Shown here in pieces: positions 1 to 11,544 of a stretch of 64,000 bases of DNA; positions within the stretch are counted from its first letter, which is position 1; the number at the start of each line of letters is the position of its first letter. The position numbers were made by a program, and so were the translations under genes. Below the pieces are notes generated by a model, which did no database searches, was not told the DNA's origin, and saw only the letters and a list, made by a program, of their open reading frames with translations. The stretch covers positions 1,302,001-1,366,000 of the forward strand of contig NZ_CP027190.1 in NCBI RefSeq assembly GCF_002970915.1. Reading direction: 5' to 3'. This stretch comes from Lactobacillus sp. CBA3605. Its GTDB lineage: Bacteria; Bacillota; Bacilli; Lactobacillales; Lactobacillaceae.

Positions 1-506
1 ATACTTCAATGGATGATATTGTTACTAAGAGTGGTGTCAAAAAGCAAAGCCTCTATAATGCTTTTGGTGATAAGCACACCCTTTATCTCAAATCCTTGCA
101 GCGCTACCACCAATTAACTTTAAAGGCTTGCGCACAAGCGATGCAACCGCTAGAACAAGCTGGCGAATCCCCTTTAACTATTCTCATGATGCTATTTAGC
201 CGTGAGTTAGTCACGTCGACTCAACCGACTGGTGACTTAATGGCCAATGCCATCGCAGAATTTGCCACAACAGACGCCGCCGTTACTCAAGCCGCTGAAC
301 ACTTCTATACGGACTATTTAACGTTAATGGCTGCTGTTATTTTGAAGGGGCAAGCCAGTCAAACCATTAGCAATGCCCAATCCAGCATGGTTTGGGCGCA
401 AAGCTTATTGGAAGCTCGAATTGGCTTGCAAACCCGAATACGACAGGGACAAAAACCCGATATTACGCAACGTCAGCAAGCGTGGACCGCATTACTTCAG
501 GTCTAA
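1..506 (+). CDS. TetR/AcrR-family transcriptional regulator, 5' partial
   Basis: The gene is open at the left edge: the frame runs in from base 3 and the first Met visible (base 9) lies inside the helix-turn-helix, so the true start is outside the window. What remains, about 167 residues, begins in the recognition helix region (IVTKSGVKKQSLYNAFGDK, the classical TetR SxxxxYxxFxxK pattern) and continues into the all-helical ligand-binding domain. Proteins of this type are homodimeric repressors of a neighbouring gene, but the likely target lies outside the window, so no ligand or target can be proposed. It converges on sbcC and is separated from it by a strong bidirectional hairpin. Confidence 0.85.
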   Translation, partial: TSMDDIVTKSGVKKQSLYNAFGDKHTLYLKSLQRYHQLTLKACAQAMQPLEQAGESPLTILMMLFSRELVTSTQPTGDLMANAIAEFATTDAAVTQAAEHFYTDYLTLMAAVILKGQASQTISNAQSSMVWAQSLLEARIGLQTRIRQGQKPDITQRQQAWTALLQV

Positions 507-619
507 TCAAATAGGGCCTTTGTTATCCGTATGACCTAGTAACAAGTACTAGTCACAGCGTTTGGTCTCACGTTTCAACCTGTAACTTGCAGTCGTTCAA
601 AAGAGAATCCGGCAAAAGA

Positions 620-663
620 AAATGGTTGCTTCAAGAATTTGTGAATTCTTGAAGCAACCATTT
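620..663. terminator. Bidirectional rho-independent terminator between TetR gene and sbcC
   Basis: A perfect 20-bp stem (620-639 paired with 644-663) with a 4-nt loop lies between two convergent genes. It carries the core GCTTCAAGAATT, shared with hairpins at 7920 and 34310. The flanking T-tracts are short on both strands. Confidence 0.85.
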
Positions 664-743
664 AGTCTCTACCATCAAAAGTGCTGAAATCTACACAACA
701 AAAGTCAGTTTAGACCCGTTCTCTTTTGTTTCACGTGAAACAA

Positions 744-3700
744 TTAATCAAAGGCCAGTTGATAGTGAACCTTGCTTTCACCATTACCATTTGGAATAAC
801 TTGTAATTGCGCCGGTAATTGACTTTCAAGCTCACTAACATGACTAATAATCCCAATCATGCGTGATTGGCCTTCCACTTGCTGCAACGTTTCCATGGCC
901 ATTTCTAAAGCTTCTTCATCTAAAGAACCGAAGCCTTCATCAATAAACAACGCTTCAATTTTGATGCCACCGGCCTGCGCTTGAATAACCTCAGCCAACG
1001 CTAATGCTAAGGACAGCGCAGCCACAAAGCTTTCACCACCTGATAAAGTATGCACACTTCGAACTTTGCCGGCATTATCATCATAAATATTGATTTCAAG
1101 ACCACTACCATTCCGGAAGGTCCCCAACGCCGTCTCTAGTTGGAATTGATAGCGTCCACGCGTTAATTGTTGTAACCGATGATTAGCTTGCCGCAGAACT
1201 TTTTGCAGATAAGTCCGTAATACAAAGCGTTCTAAGCTTAACTTTTGTGCGCCGCTACCGTTAGTGACATCAGCTAACTTAGCCAGTTGGGCCAACTCAG
1301 CTTGTTGATCACGAGCCTGAGCTAACGCCGCTTGCATTTTAGCGACTAAGGTTTGATTGGCTTGCAATTCACGATCCAAATCATAATATTGATGTTCAAT
1401 TTGTTGTTCGGCCGCCGTCGCCGTTGTGACAGCTAATGCCAAAGCAGCCAAATCTGGCTGTGGCTGCTTACCAATCGCTTGTTGCACAGTCGCAAGCCGA
1501 CCTTGTAATGTTGAAAGTTGTTGTTCAAACTGATTAATCTGCGCCCGCAAAGTAGCCAACGTGGTGACTGCCTGTAATTGCTGATTTAGCCGTTCAAAAT
1601 CAACGTGCGACCAGGCTGCCTGCATAGCTGCCGTTAAGGTTTCAGTCGCAGTTTTAACTTGGTGTTGACTAGCGGTTAAATGGCTAGCCGTCGTTACTAA
1701 TTGTGCCTGGACGGCCGCTAATTGTTCATTGATAGTCGTCACGGCTTGATTAGCTTGCTGCATCGCCGTTTCATAATCAGTTTGCGCCTGTGATAACTGC
1801 TCTAAATACTGATTTAGGGCCGTCAAGGTTGGATAATCCGGTGCTAATTGCTGTTGTTGATCAGCTAACTGCGTCTGTAATTGTAGCCCTTGTTTTTCAG
1901 CAGCAGTTAGGACCTGTGTCACTTCAGCTTGTTGTTGCGTTAATTGATCGATTGTTGGTACCAACTGAGTCAATTGGGTCTGGGCCTGTTGCGCAGCGGT
2001 CACTTGCAGCTGATTGTCAGCTTGTTGCGTGGTCAGTTCGGCCTGCATGGTAGTTAGTGCAGCGGCTAACTGTGCGACCACCGTCGTCAAAGTTGGTTGC
2101 TTCGCTTGAATCAATTCGGTCAAAACAGCGGTTAACTCATCCAGTTGTGATTGCGCCGCCTTAACTTGTTGTTGGTCATTTATTAATTGCGTTTGTGCGG
2201 TCGTCAACGTTTTCGTGGCCTGCATACTTTGTTTTTGAGCTGTTTTCACATCAACCTCAGTTATGGTCAACGTATCGCTTGGGGCCGGCTTGGGATGCGT
2301 CGTCGAACCACACACCGGACACGGTTCATTTGGCAATAAGCGCTGACTCAACAAAGCAATTTGTCCGCGAGCCCAATCACTATCTAATTTCCGATAGATT
2401 GTCTCGGCCTGAGTCGCCTCGGCCGTTTGCTGCGTCACCACATTTTTCTGTTGCTCACAAACTACCTTTGCTTGGGTTAGCTTAACTTGTTGACTTGTGA
2501 CCGCCGTCAATTGTTGCGTAATCTCAGTTAAATCGCGTTGTTGATTACCCAAAGTGGCTTGCCTCGTTAATCGACTAGGTAATTGGTCACTCAGAGCCGT
2601 TAATTCAGTCTGTTGCTGCTGCAATTGTTGTTGCCGCTTGGCCAACTCAGTTGCTTGTTCTTGAAGGTGTGCCACTTGTTGGTGTGCCTTATTTACCGCT
2701 ATCGTCGTCTGCTCAACTTGTTCATATAGCCCCTTTTTAGCGGTTAATGTCGTCAAACGTTGCTGTCGGTCATCGGCAATAGGCTGTTGGTCTGCTAGCT
2801 GCTGTTGCGTTGTTTGTGCTGCTTTTTGTTGGACTTTCAAGCTGGCTTGCTGATCAATTAACTGTGTTTGCGCCGTCCGTTCAGCTTGTACTCGGCCCTG
2901 TGCAGCCGTCAATTGTTGCTGAACTGGTGCTAATTGCTGCGCCCATTCTAAGTGCTTCACCTGTTGCCGTTGTGCTTCAATCTGTGGCATTTGTTGCTTT
3001 AATTGGGTCTGTTCCATCGTTAATTGTTGCTGCGTCGCGTACTTTTCAGCCAGTGCCTGCCCGGTCGCTTCAGCTTGCTGGACCTGCTTTAAGGTCTGTT
3101 TAGCAGTGGTTAGTGCTGTATTTAAGGCTGTTCGTTTAGTCACTTGCTCGGTTTGCCATGTTAACTGGGCTGTTACCGCTGCCTGTGGTGCCAAATCAGC
3201 ACCGGTCATTTCAGGAGGCCATGTTAATTGTTGTTGATACGTGGCCAACGTTTGCGTGGTTGTCGCATTAGCCTGCTGTTGTTGCTTTAGCTGTTGCTTC
3301 AGTTGCGCCGCCCATCGGCCATATAGACTCGTCCCAAAAATTCCGCGTAAGACTTTTTCTTTTTCATCACTATTAGCCATTAAAAATTGGCGAAATTGGC
3401 CTTGTGGCAAGAGCACGATTTGTGAAAATTGAGCTCGCGTCAATTGTAACAAGTCCCTAATATGCGTCTGGACCGCATTAACTTTCGTATATTCCGCAAC
3501 CGCCTGACCGCTGGCATCAAAAACCGTTAAGGTCACGGTAGCCGGCTGATTATGTGTCCCAGTGCCCCGTTTTTTTGCAACTGTTTGCTCAGGTGACCGG
3601 ACGAGCCGATAGGTCTGTCCCTGGTGTTCAAAATCAAACCTAACTTGGGTCAATTCATCAAACGTCGCAAAGTCGGACCGCATTTGTTTGACTTGCCGGT

Positions 3701-3875
3701 CGCCCCCCGACGTACCGCCAAATAACGCAAAACACATGGCATCAAAAATCGTCGTTTTACCAGCACCCGTTTTACCACTAATTAGAAAGACTGGAAAATC
3801 ATTAAATTTCGTGAAATTAATCTTTTGATGGCGAAACGGACCAAAAAAATCAAGTTGTAAGGTTAAAGGTCGCAT
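744..3875 (-). CDS. sbcC: Exonuclease subunit SbcC (Rad50-like ATPase)
   Basis: Large 1043-residue SMC/Rad50-type ATPase subunit of the SbcCD nuclease, which opens DNA hairpins and processes palindromes and blocked ends at replication forks. N-terminal Walker A is at residues 34-41 (GKTGAGKT). A very Gln/Thr/Ala-rich coiled coil follows, broken by the zinc-hook CPVC at Cys519/Cys522. Near the C-terminus come the ABC signature LSGGES and Walker B LFIDEGFGSLDEE. The length is normal for the family. The gene follows sbcD with a 3-nt gap, and its GGAGG ribosome site lies within the last sbcD codons, so the two are translationally coupled. The low-complexity coiled coil gives rise to several spurious antisense reading frames. 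Confidence 0.96.
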   Translation of the reverse strand: MRPLTLQLDFFGPFRHQKINFTKFNDFPVFLISGKTGAGKTTIFDAMCFALFGGTSGGDRQVKQMRSDFATFDELTQVRFDFEHQGQTYRLVRSPEQTVAKKRGTGTHNQPATVTLTVFDASGQAVAEYTKVNAVQTHIRDLLQLTRAQFSQIVLLPQGQFRQFLMANSDEKEKVLRGIFGTSLYGRWAAQLKQQLKQQQQANATTTQTLATYQQQLTWPPEMTGADLAPQAAVTAQLTWQTEQVTKRTALNTALTTAKQTLKQVQQAEATGQALAEKYATQQQLTMEQTQLKQQMPQIEAQRQQVKHLEWAQQLAPVQQQLTAAQGRVQAERTAQTQLIDQQASLKVQQKAAQTTQQQLADQQPIADDRQQRLTTLTAKKGLYEQVEQTTIAVNKAHQQVAHLQEQATELAKRQQQLQQQQTELTALSDQLPSRLTRQATLGNQQRDLTEITQQLTAVTSQQVKLTQAKVVCEQQKNVVTQQTAEATQAETIYRKLDSDWARGQIALLSQRLLPNEPCPVCGSTTHPKPAPSDTLTITEVDVKTAQKQSMQATKTLTTAQTQLINDQQQVKAAQSQLDELTAVLTELIQAKQPTLTTVVAQLAAALTTMQAELTTQQADNQLQVTAAQQAQTQLTQLVPTIDQLTQQQAEVTQVLTAAEKQGLQLQTQLADQQQQLAPDYPTLTALNQYLEQLSQAQTDYETAMQQANQAVTTINEQLAAVQAQLVTTASHLTASQHQVKTATETLTAAMQAAWSHVDFERLNQQLQAVTTLATLRAQINQFEQQLSTLQGRLATVQQAIGKQPQPDLAALALAVTTATAAEQQIEHQYYDLDRELQANQTLVAKMQAALAQARDQQAELAQLAKLADVTNGSGAQKLSLERFVLRTYLQKVLRQANHRLQQLTRGRYQFQLETALGTFRNGSGLEINIYDDNAGKVRSVHTLSGGESFVAALSLALALAEVIQAQAGGIKIEALFIDEGFGSLDEEALEMAMETLQQVEGQSRMIGIISHVSELESQLPAQLQVIPNGNGESKVHYQLAFD

Positions 3876-3878
3876 CGG

Positions 3879-4997
3879 TTATTCCTCCTGATTGGCTGCC
3901 GTTAATGCTTGGGCGGCCCACTTTTTTTGTTGCGCACTAAGGGGACTAGTCGTCGTTTGTTCAAAGAATTGCGTTAACAATGCCATTGGATCCAAGTTTG
4001 GGTCCAGTTCAGTTATCTGATTATCGGTATTGATTGGACCATCAGCACGCTCTAATTCAATAATATTAGGATAGATTTCCCGTAATGCAGCCATGACGTT
4101 AGGAATAACGGCCTGGTCAGTTAACCGAACAGCTAAATAATCAGCCTGTTCTTGTTGTTGATAAAATGCGGGATCAGTTAGTGTCGCAAAGGCTCCAGTT
4201 AACACCCGGACATCGTGGATTGGTGTTACCGGCTTAAATGTGACTTTAAAAGGTGCAGTATCAACAACCCAGACCCCTTTTTGTTGCTGGGCTTCTGAGA
4301 CGGAGAACTTTACTGGCGAACCGCTATATCGCACACGCTCAGCATGTAAAGCATCTTTACCATGCAAATGGCCTAACGCCACATAATCAAATGGCGCGAG
4401 CAAATCAACTGGAATTGCATTCAATCCCCCAACTGTTATCTTAGTTTCTGAATCGACATGTTCACTACCAGCCGCAAAAAAATGCGCCACCAAAACATGT
4501 TTTTTTGTTGAATCGAAGCGCGCCACCATAGCTGCCACTAATCGTTCCATTCCTGCTAACGCCGTTGTTAAATGCTGGTCATCGAAGTACTGTCGCGCTG
4601 CGAACGGTTCAAAATACGGCAATAAGAAAAATTGGGTATCCTCGAATTCCACTGGTGTGACTGCCTGACTTAACGTCGTATTGAGGTAATAATTGGTCGC
4701 TTGAAACCAAGGACTCCCAGTTCGCAACCGGGTTGCGCTATCATGATTACCACTAATTGCCAACACCGGTAATTTAGCTTTTAAATTTAAATCAATCAAC
4801 ATATTGTCTAGTTGGGTCACTGCCCGCTCACTCGGAATCGACTGATCATACAAGTCCCCAGCAATAACGACTGCGTCCACTTGTTCATCAATCGCAATTT
4901 GTTTAATCTGCTGATAAGCCGCCTGCTGTTCCGCAGCTAGATCAAACCCATGTAGTTTCTTGCCAATATGCCAATCAGCTGTATGTAAAAAACGCAT
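3879..4997 (-). CDS. sbcD: Exonuclease subunit SbcD (Mre11-like nuclease)
   Basis: Metal-dependent nuclease partner of SbcC, 372 residues. The calcineurin-like phosphoesterase motifs appear in order: HTADWHIGKK at the N-terminus (Asp8, His10), GDLYDQ, SGNHDS, and GHLHGK. The chosen start is the ATG at 4997, preceded at 9 nt by AGGAGG. An upstream in-frame start 11 codons earlier would place that ribosome site inside the gene and is less likely. It is the first gene of a two-gene sbcDC operon; upstream is an AT-rich gap shared with the divergent aquaporin gene. Confidence 0.95.
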   Translation of the reverse strand: MRFLHTADWHIGKKLHGFDLAAEQQAAYQQIKQIAIDEQVDAVVIAGDLYDQSIPSERAVTQLDNMLIDLNLKAKLPVLAISGNHDSATRLRTGSPWFQATNYYLNTTLSQAVTPVEFEDTQFFLLPYFEPFAARQYFDDQHLTTALAGMERLVAAMVARFDSTKKHVLVAHFFAAGSEHVDSETKITVGGLNAIPVDLLAPFDYVALGHLHGKDALHAERVRYSGSPVKFSVSEAQQQKGVWVVDTAPFKVTFKPVTPIHDVRVLTGAFATLTDPAFYQQQEQADYLAVRLTDQAVIPNVMAALREIYPNIIELERADGPINTDNQITELDPNLDPMALLTQFFEQTTTSPLSAQQKKWAAQALTAANQEE

Positions 4998-5344
4998 GTT
5001 TATCGTCCTCCTAAAAATAGTTAGTTCCATTATAAAGCAGCTAGCACATTAATTAACTCAGTTAGGATCATTTACATATTAAGTTCGTTAAAATGACAAA
5101 CTAGCTATGCTTAGAATTACCTCACTAAGTAAAATCAAAAAAATTATTATTGAATTAAACGTTTAGAACTTTTAATTATAAAAACGCTTATTTATCAGCA
5201 AAGAAATCGTTTCCATTAACATCATATTTATTGTGTTTAATTTATCGAACTCATCGATATAATACGTATATTACGAGCAGTCCATTTTAAAGTATTGTAG
5301 AATAGTCAATAGGTTGTCATATTATAAAAAGGAGCGTGAATTTC
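4998..5344 (+). promoter_or_regulatory. AT-rich divergent intergenic region with aquaporin promoter
   Basis: About 350 bases without a gene between sbcD and the channel gene. A consensus -10 box TATAAT is at 5258-5263, with only a weak -35 (TTTAAT, 5236-5241, 16-nt spacing). The ribosome site AAAGGAG ends at 5334. No operator or cre match was recognised. Confidence 0.4.
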
Positions 5345-5995
5345 ATGCGCAAATATCTAGCCGAGTTTCTCGGTACATTCATGCTGGTCTTTCTTGGGAC
5401 TGGCGCCGTTGTAGTTGGTAAGGGTGGCGTCTTAACCATTGGTTTAGCCTTCGGGTTAGCGATTACGGTTTCAGCTTATGCTTTCGGTGGCATTTCCGGT
5501 GGACACTTTAACCCAGCTGTCACTACTGCAATGTTGATCAATCGTCGCATAGCCGCTCGCGATGCCTTGGGATACATCGTCAGTCAAATCTTAGGGGCAA
5601 TTGTTGCTTCGGCCGCAATCCGTAGTTTTGTTAGCGCCTTGGGCCTTGCAACCAACTCACTTGGTCAAACAGACTTTTCAAAGATCAACAGTGGCATGGC
5701 CTTCTTCGTTGAAGCCTTAGTGACCTTCTTATTCTTAATGGTCATCTTAAATGTCACCAGTGCCAGCCACGGTAACAGTGACTTTGCCGGCTTAATAATC
5801 GGGGTTACGTTAGGTTTCTTAATTATCGTTGCCTTGAACTTGACCGGTGGTTCATTAAATCCCGCTCGTTCAATCGGCCCAGCACTCTTCGCCGGTGGCA
5901 CTGCGCTCTCACACTTATGGGTCTACATCTTAGCCCCTGAAGTTGGCGCAATTCTAGCCGCTTACTGCTCACGTGCTTTGGGTAGTGAAGACTAG
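5345..5995 (+). CDS. MIP-family channel, aquaporin type
   Basis: Integral membrane channel of the major intrinsic protein family, 216 residues with six hydrophobic segments and both NPA half-helix motifs (HFNPAVT and LNPARSIGP). The residues after the second NPA are Arg-Ser, as in aquaporins, whereas glycerol facilitators usually have Arg-Asp, so water (and perhaps small neutral solutes) is the more likely cargo than glycerol. A GTG at 5336 sits directly on the ribosome site; the ATG at 5345, 10 nt downstream of AAGGAG, is the better start. Lactiplantibacillus genomes carry several such genes, and which numbered paralogue this is cannot be told. It is monocistronic and ends at a strong terminator. 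Confidence 0.88.
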   Translation: MRKYLAEFLGTFMLVFLGTGAVVVGKGGVLTIGLAFGLAITVSAYAFGGISGGHFNPAVTTAMLINRRIAARDALGYIVSQILGAIVASAAIRSFVSALGLATNSLGQTDFSKINSGMAFFVEALVTFLFLMVILNVTSASHGNSDFAGLIIGVTLGFLIIVALNLTGGSLNPARSIGPALFAGGTALSHLWVYILAPEVGAILAAYCSRALGSED

Positions 5996-6024
5996 CACTT
6001 AAGTTAACATCAAAATTAGTTCAA

Positions 6025-6070
6025 AAATAATACCGCTAATCGGCCCTCGTGCCTGTTAGCGGTATTATTT
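6025..6070. terminator. Bidirectional terminator between aquaporin and aarF genes
   Basis: Perfect 15-bp stem, AAATAATACCGCTAA (6025-6039) paired with 6056-6070. T/A-rich ends serve both strands. The last bases overlap the aarF-like stop codon. Confidence 0.88.
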
Positions 6071-7805
6071 ATTTTCGGCGCCAGTGTCGGTACCATTCGT
6101 GTAGCGTCCCAATTACCAGACCGACAATGACAATGACGGCCGTGACGTAACCAAAAATCCCAATATTAGTAATCCAACTATTATCCGAGTGACTTTGAAC
6201 CAATAAAGAAGAGCCCACAATCAAAGCCGCTAAAATCACCGCTAAAACAACCTTATTGACCATTGAATCAATCCGATCGATAAACATTTTACGGTGTGAA
6301 AAGACAATATTCACCCGTGTCTGTCCATTTTCAAAAGTATCTAAAGCCGCTAACAATCGTGACGGTAACTTCGGCGTATCTCGTAAGCCCTGTGCTGTCG
6401 CTAGCAGCCCATCTTCCAACTCATGTTGTAAATTAAAATTCTCGCGAATATATTGGCGGGCAAAGGGACGGGCAACATCCATCATCGACAACTTGGGGTC
6501 CAACGTTTCGACAATGCCTTCAATCGTGCCAAATGCCTTACCAAGTAACGTCACTTCAGAGTTAACCTGAATATTATTACTCCGACAAACTTTGACCATT
6601 TCAAAAATTAGTCCTTGAAAATCAATATCGCCTAATCCAGAATTATAATACTGCCCTAAAAATGGTGCTAATTCACTAAAGAAAGCTTCTTCATCCACTT
6701 CGCCGGTGCGATTAGAAATCGCTAGAATGGCTTTGCCAACTTGGCGCGTATTTTCGGTCGTGACTGCAACCACCACGTTCGCAATCCCCGTCATCAAGGC
6801 TGGACTAATCGCTCCCATCATACCAAAATCCAAGTAGACTAACCGGTATGGTGGTACTGAACGTTGCCCTAAGCGCCCTTTTTTCCGGAGAACCGTTTCG
6901 TGATAGCCAATATCAGTTGGCGCTAATTCACGTAATAAAATATTACCAGGATGCGGATCAGCATGAAAAAAGCCATCCTCAAAAACTTGTTTTAAAAAAT
7001 TGGTAACTAATACTTGTGCCAGATATTGTCGTTCTTCATCATATTGATGATCATCAGCCGCATCCGCTGCAATGACTTGCGCCATAAAATGCTGAATACT
7101 GGTCCCAGCCATATATTGATTGACTAAAACTTTTTGAGTACTATATTTCGCATAGACCCGGGGCACACGAATAATATCATCTTGGTTATTCAGTCGATAA
7201 AAGCGTGTCCCATTTTTCACTTCAATACTCGTATCTAATTCGTTAAACAATGACCGCTTAATTTCAGCTACCATTTCTCGTAAATCAACCACCGATGAAT
7301 CTGGAATATACCGTAAAAGCGGCAAAGCCCGTTCAAATAATGAAATATCCAATGTCACTTCGGCATCAATACCGGGATGTTGCACCTTCACGACCACTTT
7401 TTGACCGTTAAGTAAGGTTGCATGATGGGTTTGCCCCATCGAAGCAGAAGCAAACGGCTGCTCATCAAAAGCCGCAAACATCTGATCCATTGACTGATTG
7501 GTCTGAGTTTCAATGGTTTGCTTGACCACTTGGTAATCATCCGCACGAACATTATCCTGTAATTTTTTGAATTCATTGGCAAATTCTGGTTTAACAATAT
7601 CAGTTCGCGACGATAAAATCTGACCAATTTTAATAAAAGTTGGCCCGAGCTCTTCAAAGGCTGCCCGTACCTGGCTTGGATGCTTCTGCCGAGCTAAATT
7701 ACTGAGGACATTATATTTTCGTAACACGCTCACAATCGTGCGAAAACGCGTATGTCGATTTTGGTTAACTCGCCATTGTGGTTCTTCAGTCGTGGTTTTA
7801 GCCAT
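6069..7805 (-). CDS. ABC1/AarF/UbiB-family kinase-like protein
   Basis: 578-residue member of the atypical kinase/ATPase family whose best-known members support ubiquinone synthesis. Visible features are the family KxGQ motif (KIGQ, residues 59-62), the Ala-loop SASMGQ that replaces the P-loop, the VVKVQHPG lysine, the HADPHPGN catalytic loop and DFG, followed by two C-terminal transmembrane segments. The start is the ATG with GGAGG 7 nt upstream. The organism group does not make ubiquinone, so a role in lipid or quinone handling at the membrane is only inference. It lies downstream of the Nox-like gene in the same direction but is separated from it by a terminator, so it probably has its own promoter. 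Confidence 0.88.
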   Translation of the reverse strand: MAKTTTEEPQWRVNQNRHTRFRTIVSVLRKYNVLSNLARQKHPSQVRAAFEELGPTFIKIGQILSSRTDIVKPEFANEFKKLQDNVRADDYQVVKQTIETQTNQSMDQMFAAFDEQPFASASMGQTHHATLLNGQKVVVKVQHPGIDAEVTLDISLFERALPLLRYIPDSSVVDLREMVAEIKRSLFNELDTSIEVKNGTRFYRLNNQDDIIRVPRVYAKYSTQKVLVNQYMAGTSIQHFMAQVIAADAADDHQYDEERQYLAQVLVTNFLKQVFEDGFFHADPHPGNILLRELAPTDIGYHETVLRKKGRLGQRSVPPYRLVYLDFGMMGAISPALMTGIANVVVAVTTENTRQVGKAILAISNRTGEVDEEAFFSELAPFLGQYYNSGLGDIDFQGLIFEMVKVCRSNNIQVNSEVTLLGKAFGTIEGIVETLDPKLSMMDVARPFARQYIRENFNLQHELEDGLLATAQGLRDTPKLPSRLLAALDTFENGQTRVNIVFSHRKMFIDRIDSMVNKVVLAVILAALIVGSSLLVQSHSDNSWITNIGIFGYVTAVIVIVGLVIGTLHEWYRHWRRK

Positions 7806-7919
7806 TTGAAGGCCTCCGATTCAGAAATTGAATTAAGTCTATTATCCATCTTTCCATCACAATACGCACGACTTAAACTGTCTTTCCCCAAAAAAGAAAC
7901 CGTCTCGACGCCAGCTACT

Positions 7920-7962
7920 AAATAATCGCTGCAAGAATTGGACATTCTTACAGCGATTATTT
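7920..7962. terminator. Terminator hairpin downstream of the Nox-like gene
   Basis: A 19-bp stem with one mismatch (7920-7938 with 7944-7962). The left arm follows the same AAA-N5-GCT-N-CAAGAATT pattern as the hairpins at 620 and 34310. It separates the Nox-like gene from aarF. Confidence 0.8.
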
Positions 7963-7985
7963 GGTCTTTATTCAAGTTTAATTTT

Positions 7986-9386
7986 TCAATTCTGATCGAT
8001 TTGCCAATTCCCACGTGCAGTCACTCGTGGTTCAACACGACCTAAGTCTAACTCCTGTTCAACCGCCTGTTGGCCGACCAAATTCAAATAATTAAATGGT
8101 TCGTCAAAATTTGGTTGGAACAACATGTCGATATAAGCCAAATCATCAATCGTATTCTGATTTTGAATCATCACCGAAATCGTGTTCGCTGATTGAGAAA
8201 CATCGTGCTTACTCCAAAATTGCGCACCTAAGATTTGGCGCGTTTTATAATTATAAACGAGATCAATCAATAGGCGTTCTGCCGTTGGCATATAGGTTGG
8301 CCGCCAAGTCCCCTCAAAGATCACATGCCGAACTGGTAACTGATCACGTTGTGCCGCCACGTAGGTCAAACCAGACGTTGCCAGGGTAGTGTCAAATAAC
8401 TGCATCGCTGAAGTGGCCTGCGTGCCCACATACGGCTGAATATCACCAAAGACGTTGATTCCCGCTAGCGCACCTTGCCGTAGCGCATTCGTGGCTAATG
8501 GCGTATAGGCGGGCTTGCCAGTCGGATTATAGTTCACCACACAGGCATCGCCAGCCGCGTAAATATCTGGATCTGACGTTTGAACGTAGTCATTAATAAT
8601 GAGCGCACCATGCCGATCCATCTTCACTTGGCCCCGTAATAGTTCGGTATTCGGCACAAAGCCGGTACAAACAATGGCTAAATCAGCCGTATAGTCACCT
8701 GACGAACTCTCAATAACCAGTTGCCCGGCGTCATTATCACTAAAACCAGTTACCCGTTCATTTAAGTAGACTTTAACTTGATAATCCCGTAATAACTGAA
8801 CCGCTTTGGTCGATAGCTCAGGGCCAATATAATTATTCAAAATTTGATCATGCGACTGAAACAAGGACACATCATGATCGGTTGACGCATAACTTTCAGC
8901 TAATTCAGTTCCCATGTACCCAGCACCGATAATTGCGATATGCTGGTTATCTTTAGCGGTGGCATAGATAGCCTGGGCTTGCTCATAATTCTTACAGAGC
9001 AGGACCTTTGATTGGTCAATCCCCATGATGGGCGGCACTACCACTGAGGAACCGGTCGTCATGATTAACTTGTCATACTGGTCATCAAAAACTTGACCAG
9101 TTTGCATATCAGCCACCTGCATCGTCTTATTTTTCGTATCAATCCGTAAGACATTATGCTGTGTTCTCACCGTGGCCCCAATCTTTTCCAAGGCTTCGGG
9201 TGATGAATAAAACATGTCTTCTAAGTGCTTAATTTTCCCAGTTAAATATAAATAAATCCCACTAGAAACAAATGAAATATTATCGTGCCGTTCATATACC
9301 GTCACCTGAGTATCCGGATGGCGTCTTAAAATTTGCTTTGCCGCTGCGGTACCAGCGTGCGTACTACCTACAATAATAACCTTCAT
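7986..9386 (-). CDS. NADH oxidase/peroxidase-family flavoprotein lacking the redox cysteine
   Basis: 466-residue pyridine nucleotide-disulfide oxidoreductase of the NADH oxidase / NADH peroxidase / CoA-disulfide reductase group. An N-terminal FAD site (KVIIVGSTHAG), an NAD site (IAIIGAGYMGTELAE) and the ATG-type FAD motif (YAAGDACVV) are present, followed by the dimerisation domain. The start is the ATG at 9386, with GGAAGG 6 nt upstream; an upstream in-frame ATG is poorly placed. At residue 42, where the family has the sulfenic-acid cysteine (FxSCGI), this protein has Ser (FVSSGI, codon AGT at 9261-9263). It may therefore make hydrogen peroxide rather than water, or have another role. No symbol is given because several nox paralogues exist in the group. 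Confidence 0.87.
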   Translation of the reverse strand: MKVIIVGSTHAGTAAAKQILRRHPDTQVTVYERHDNISFVSSGIYLYLTGKIKHLEDMFYSSPEALEKIGATVRTQHNVLRIDTKNKTMQVADMQTGQVFDDQYDKLIMTTGSSVVVPPIMGIDQSKVLLCKNYEQAQAIYATAKDNQHIAIIGAGYMGTELAESYASTDHDVSLFQSHDQILNNYIGPELSTKAVQLLRDYQVKVYLNERVTGFSDNDAGQLVIESSSGDYTADLAIVCTGFVPNTELLRGQVKMDRHGALIINDYVQTSDPDIYAAGDACVVNYNPTGKPAYTPLATNALRQGALAGINVFGDIQPYVGTQATSAMQLFDTTLATSGLTYVAAQRDQLPVRHVIFEGTWRPTYMPTAERLLIDLVYNYKTRQILGAQFWSKHDVSQSANTISVMIQNQNTIDDLAYIDMLFQPNFDEPFNYLNLVGQQAVEQELDLGRVEPRVTARGNWQIDQN

Positions 9387-9602
9387 GTGATACCTTCCAT
9401 TCATAAAAATAAACTTAACTAATTAACATAAAATTAATGACCCAAATGATAAAATTACAACCTCATCTCGATTTTTTAATACTAATGCTAATTAATTGAT
9501 TAGTAAACCACAAGGCGTTATTAAAAGATATAAAATTTTAAGTTTATTTTTATATCGTTACCATTTAATCGCTAGCTAGTACCGTTAAGCGGCTAGTTTA
9601 AA

Positions 9603-9643
9603 GCAGCTAGCCTAGGTTAATCCCTTGGGCTGGCCGCTTCTTT
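9603..9643 (-). terminator. Terminator of the alloside operon
   Basis: Imperfect long hairpin, read on the minus strand as AAGCGGCCAGCC...GGCTAGCTGCTT, just past the stop of the PTS gene. There is only a short T-rich tail. Confidence 0.55.
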
Positions 9644-9650
9644 AACTAAG

Positions 9651-11531
<1,881 letters not shown>

Positions 11532-11544
11532 CTAATAACTACCG

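Noticed and set aside
1300..3300. Repetitive TTGTTG/CAACAA-rich stretch that could be taken for tandem repeats
   Set aside because: It is the Gln/Thr/Ala codon bias of the SbcC coiled coil, not a DNA repeat array; spacing is irregular.
1790..3432. Several plus-strand open frames of 63-97 codons opposite sbcC
   Set aside because: They are antisense to a strongly conserved gene, hydrophobic by-products of its Gln/Ala-rich coiled coil, and lack ribosome sites.
7730..8014. 94-codon minus-strand frame bridging aarF and the Nox-like gene
   Set aside because: It runs through the terminator hairpin at 7920 and overlaps both neighbours; no ribosome site or known domain.
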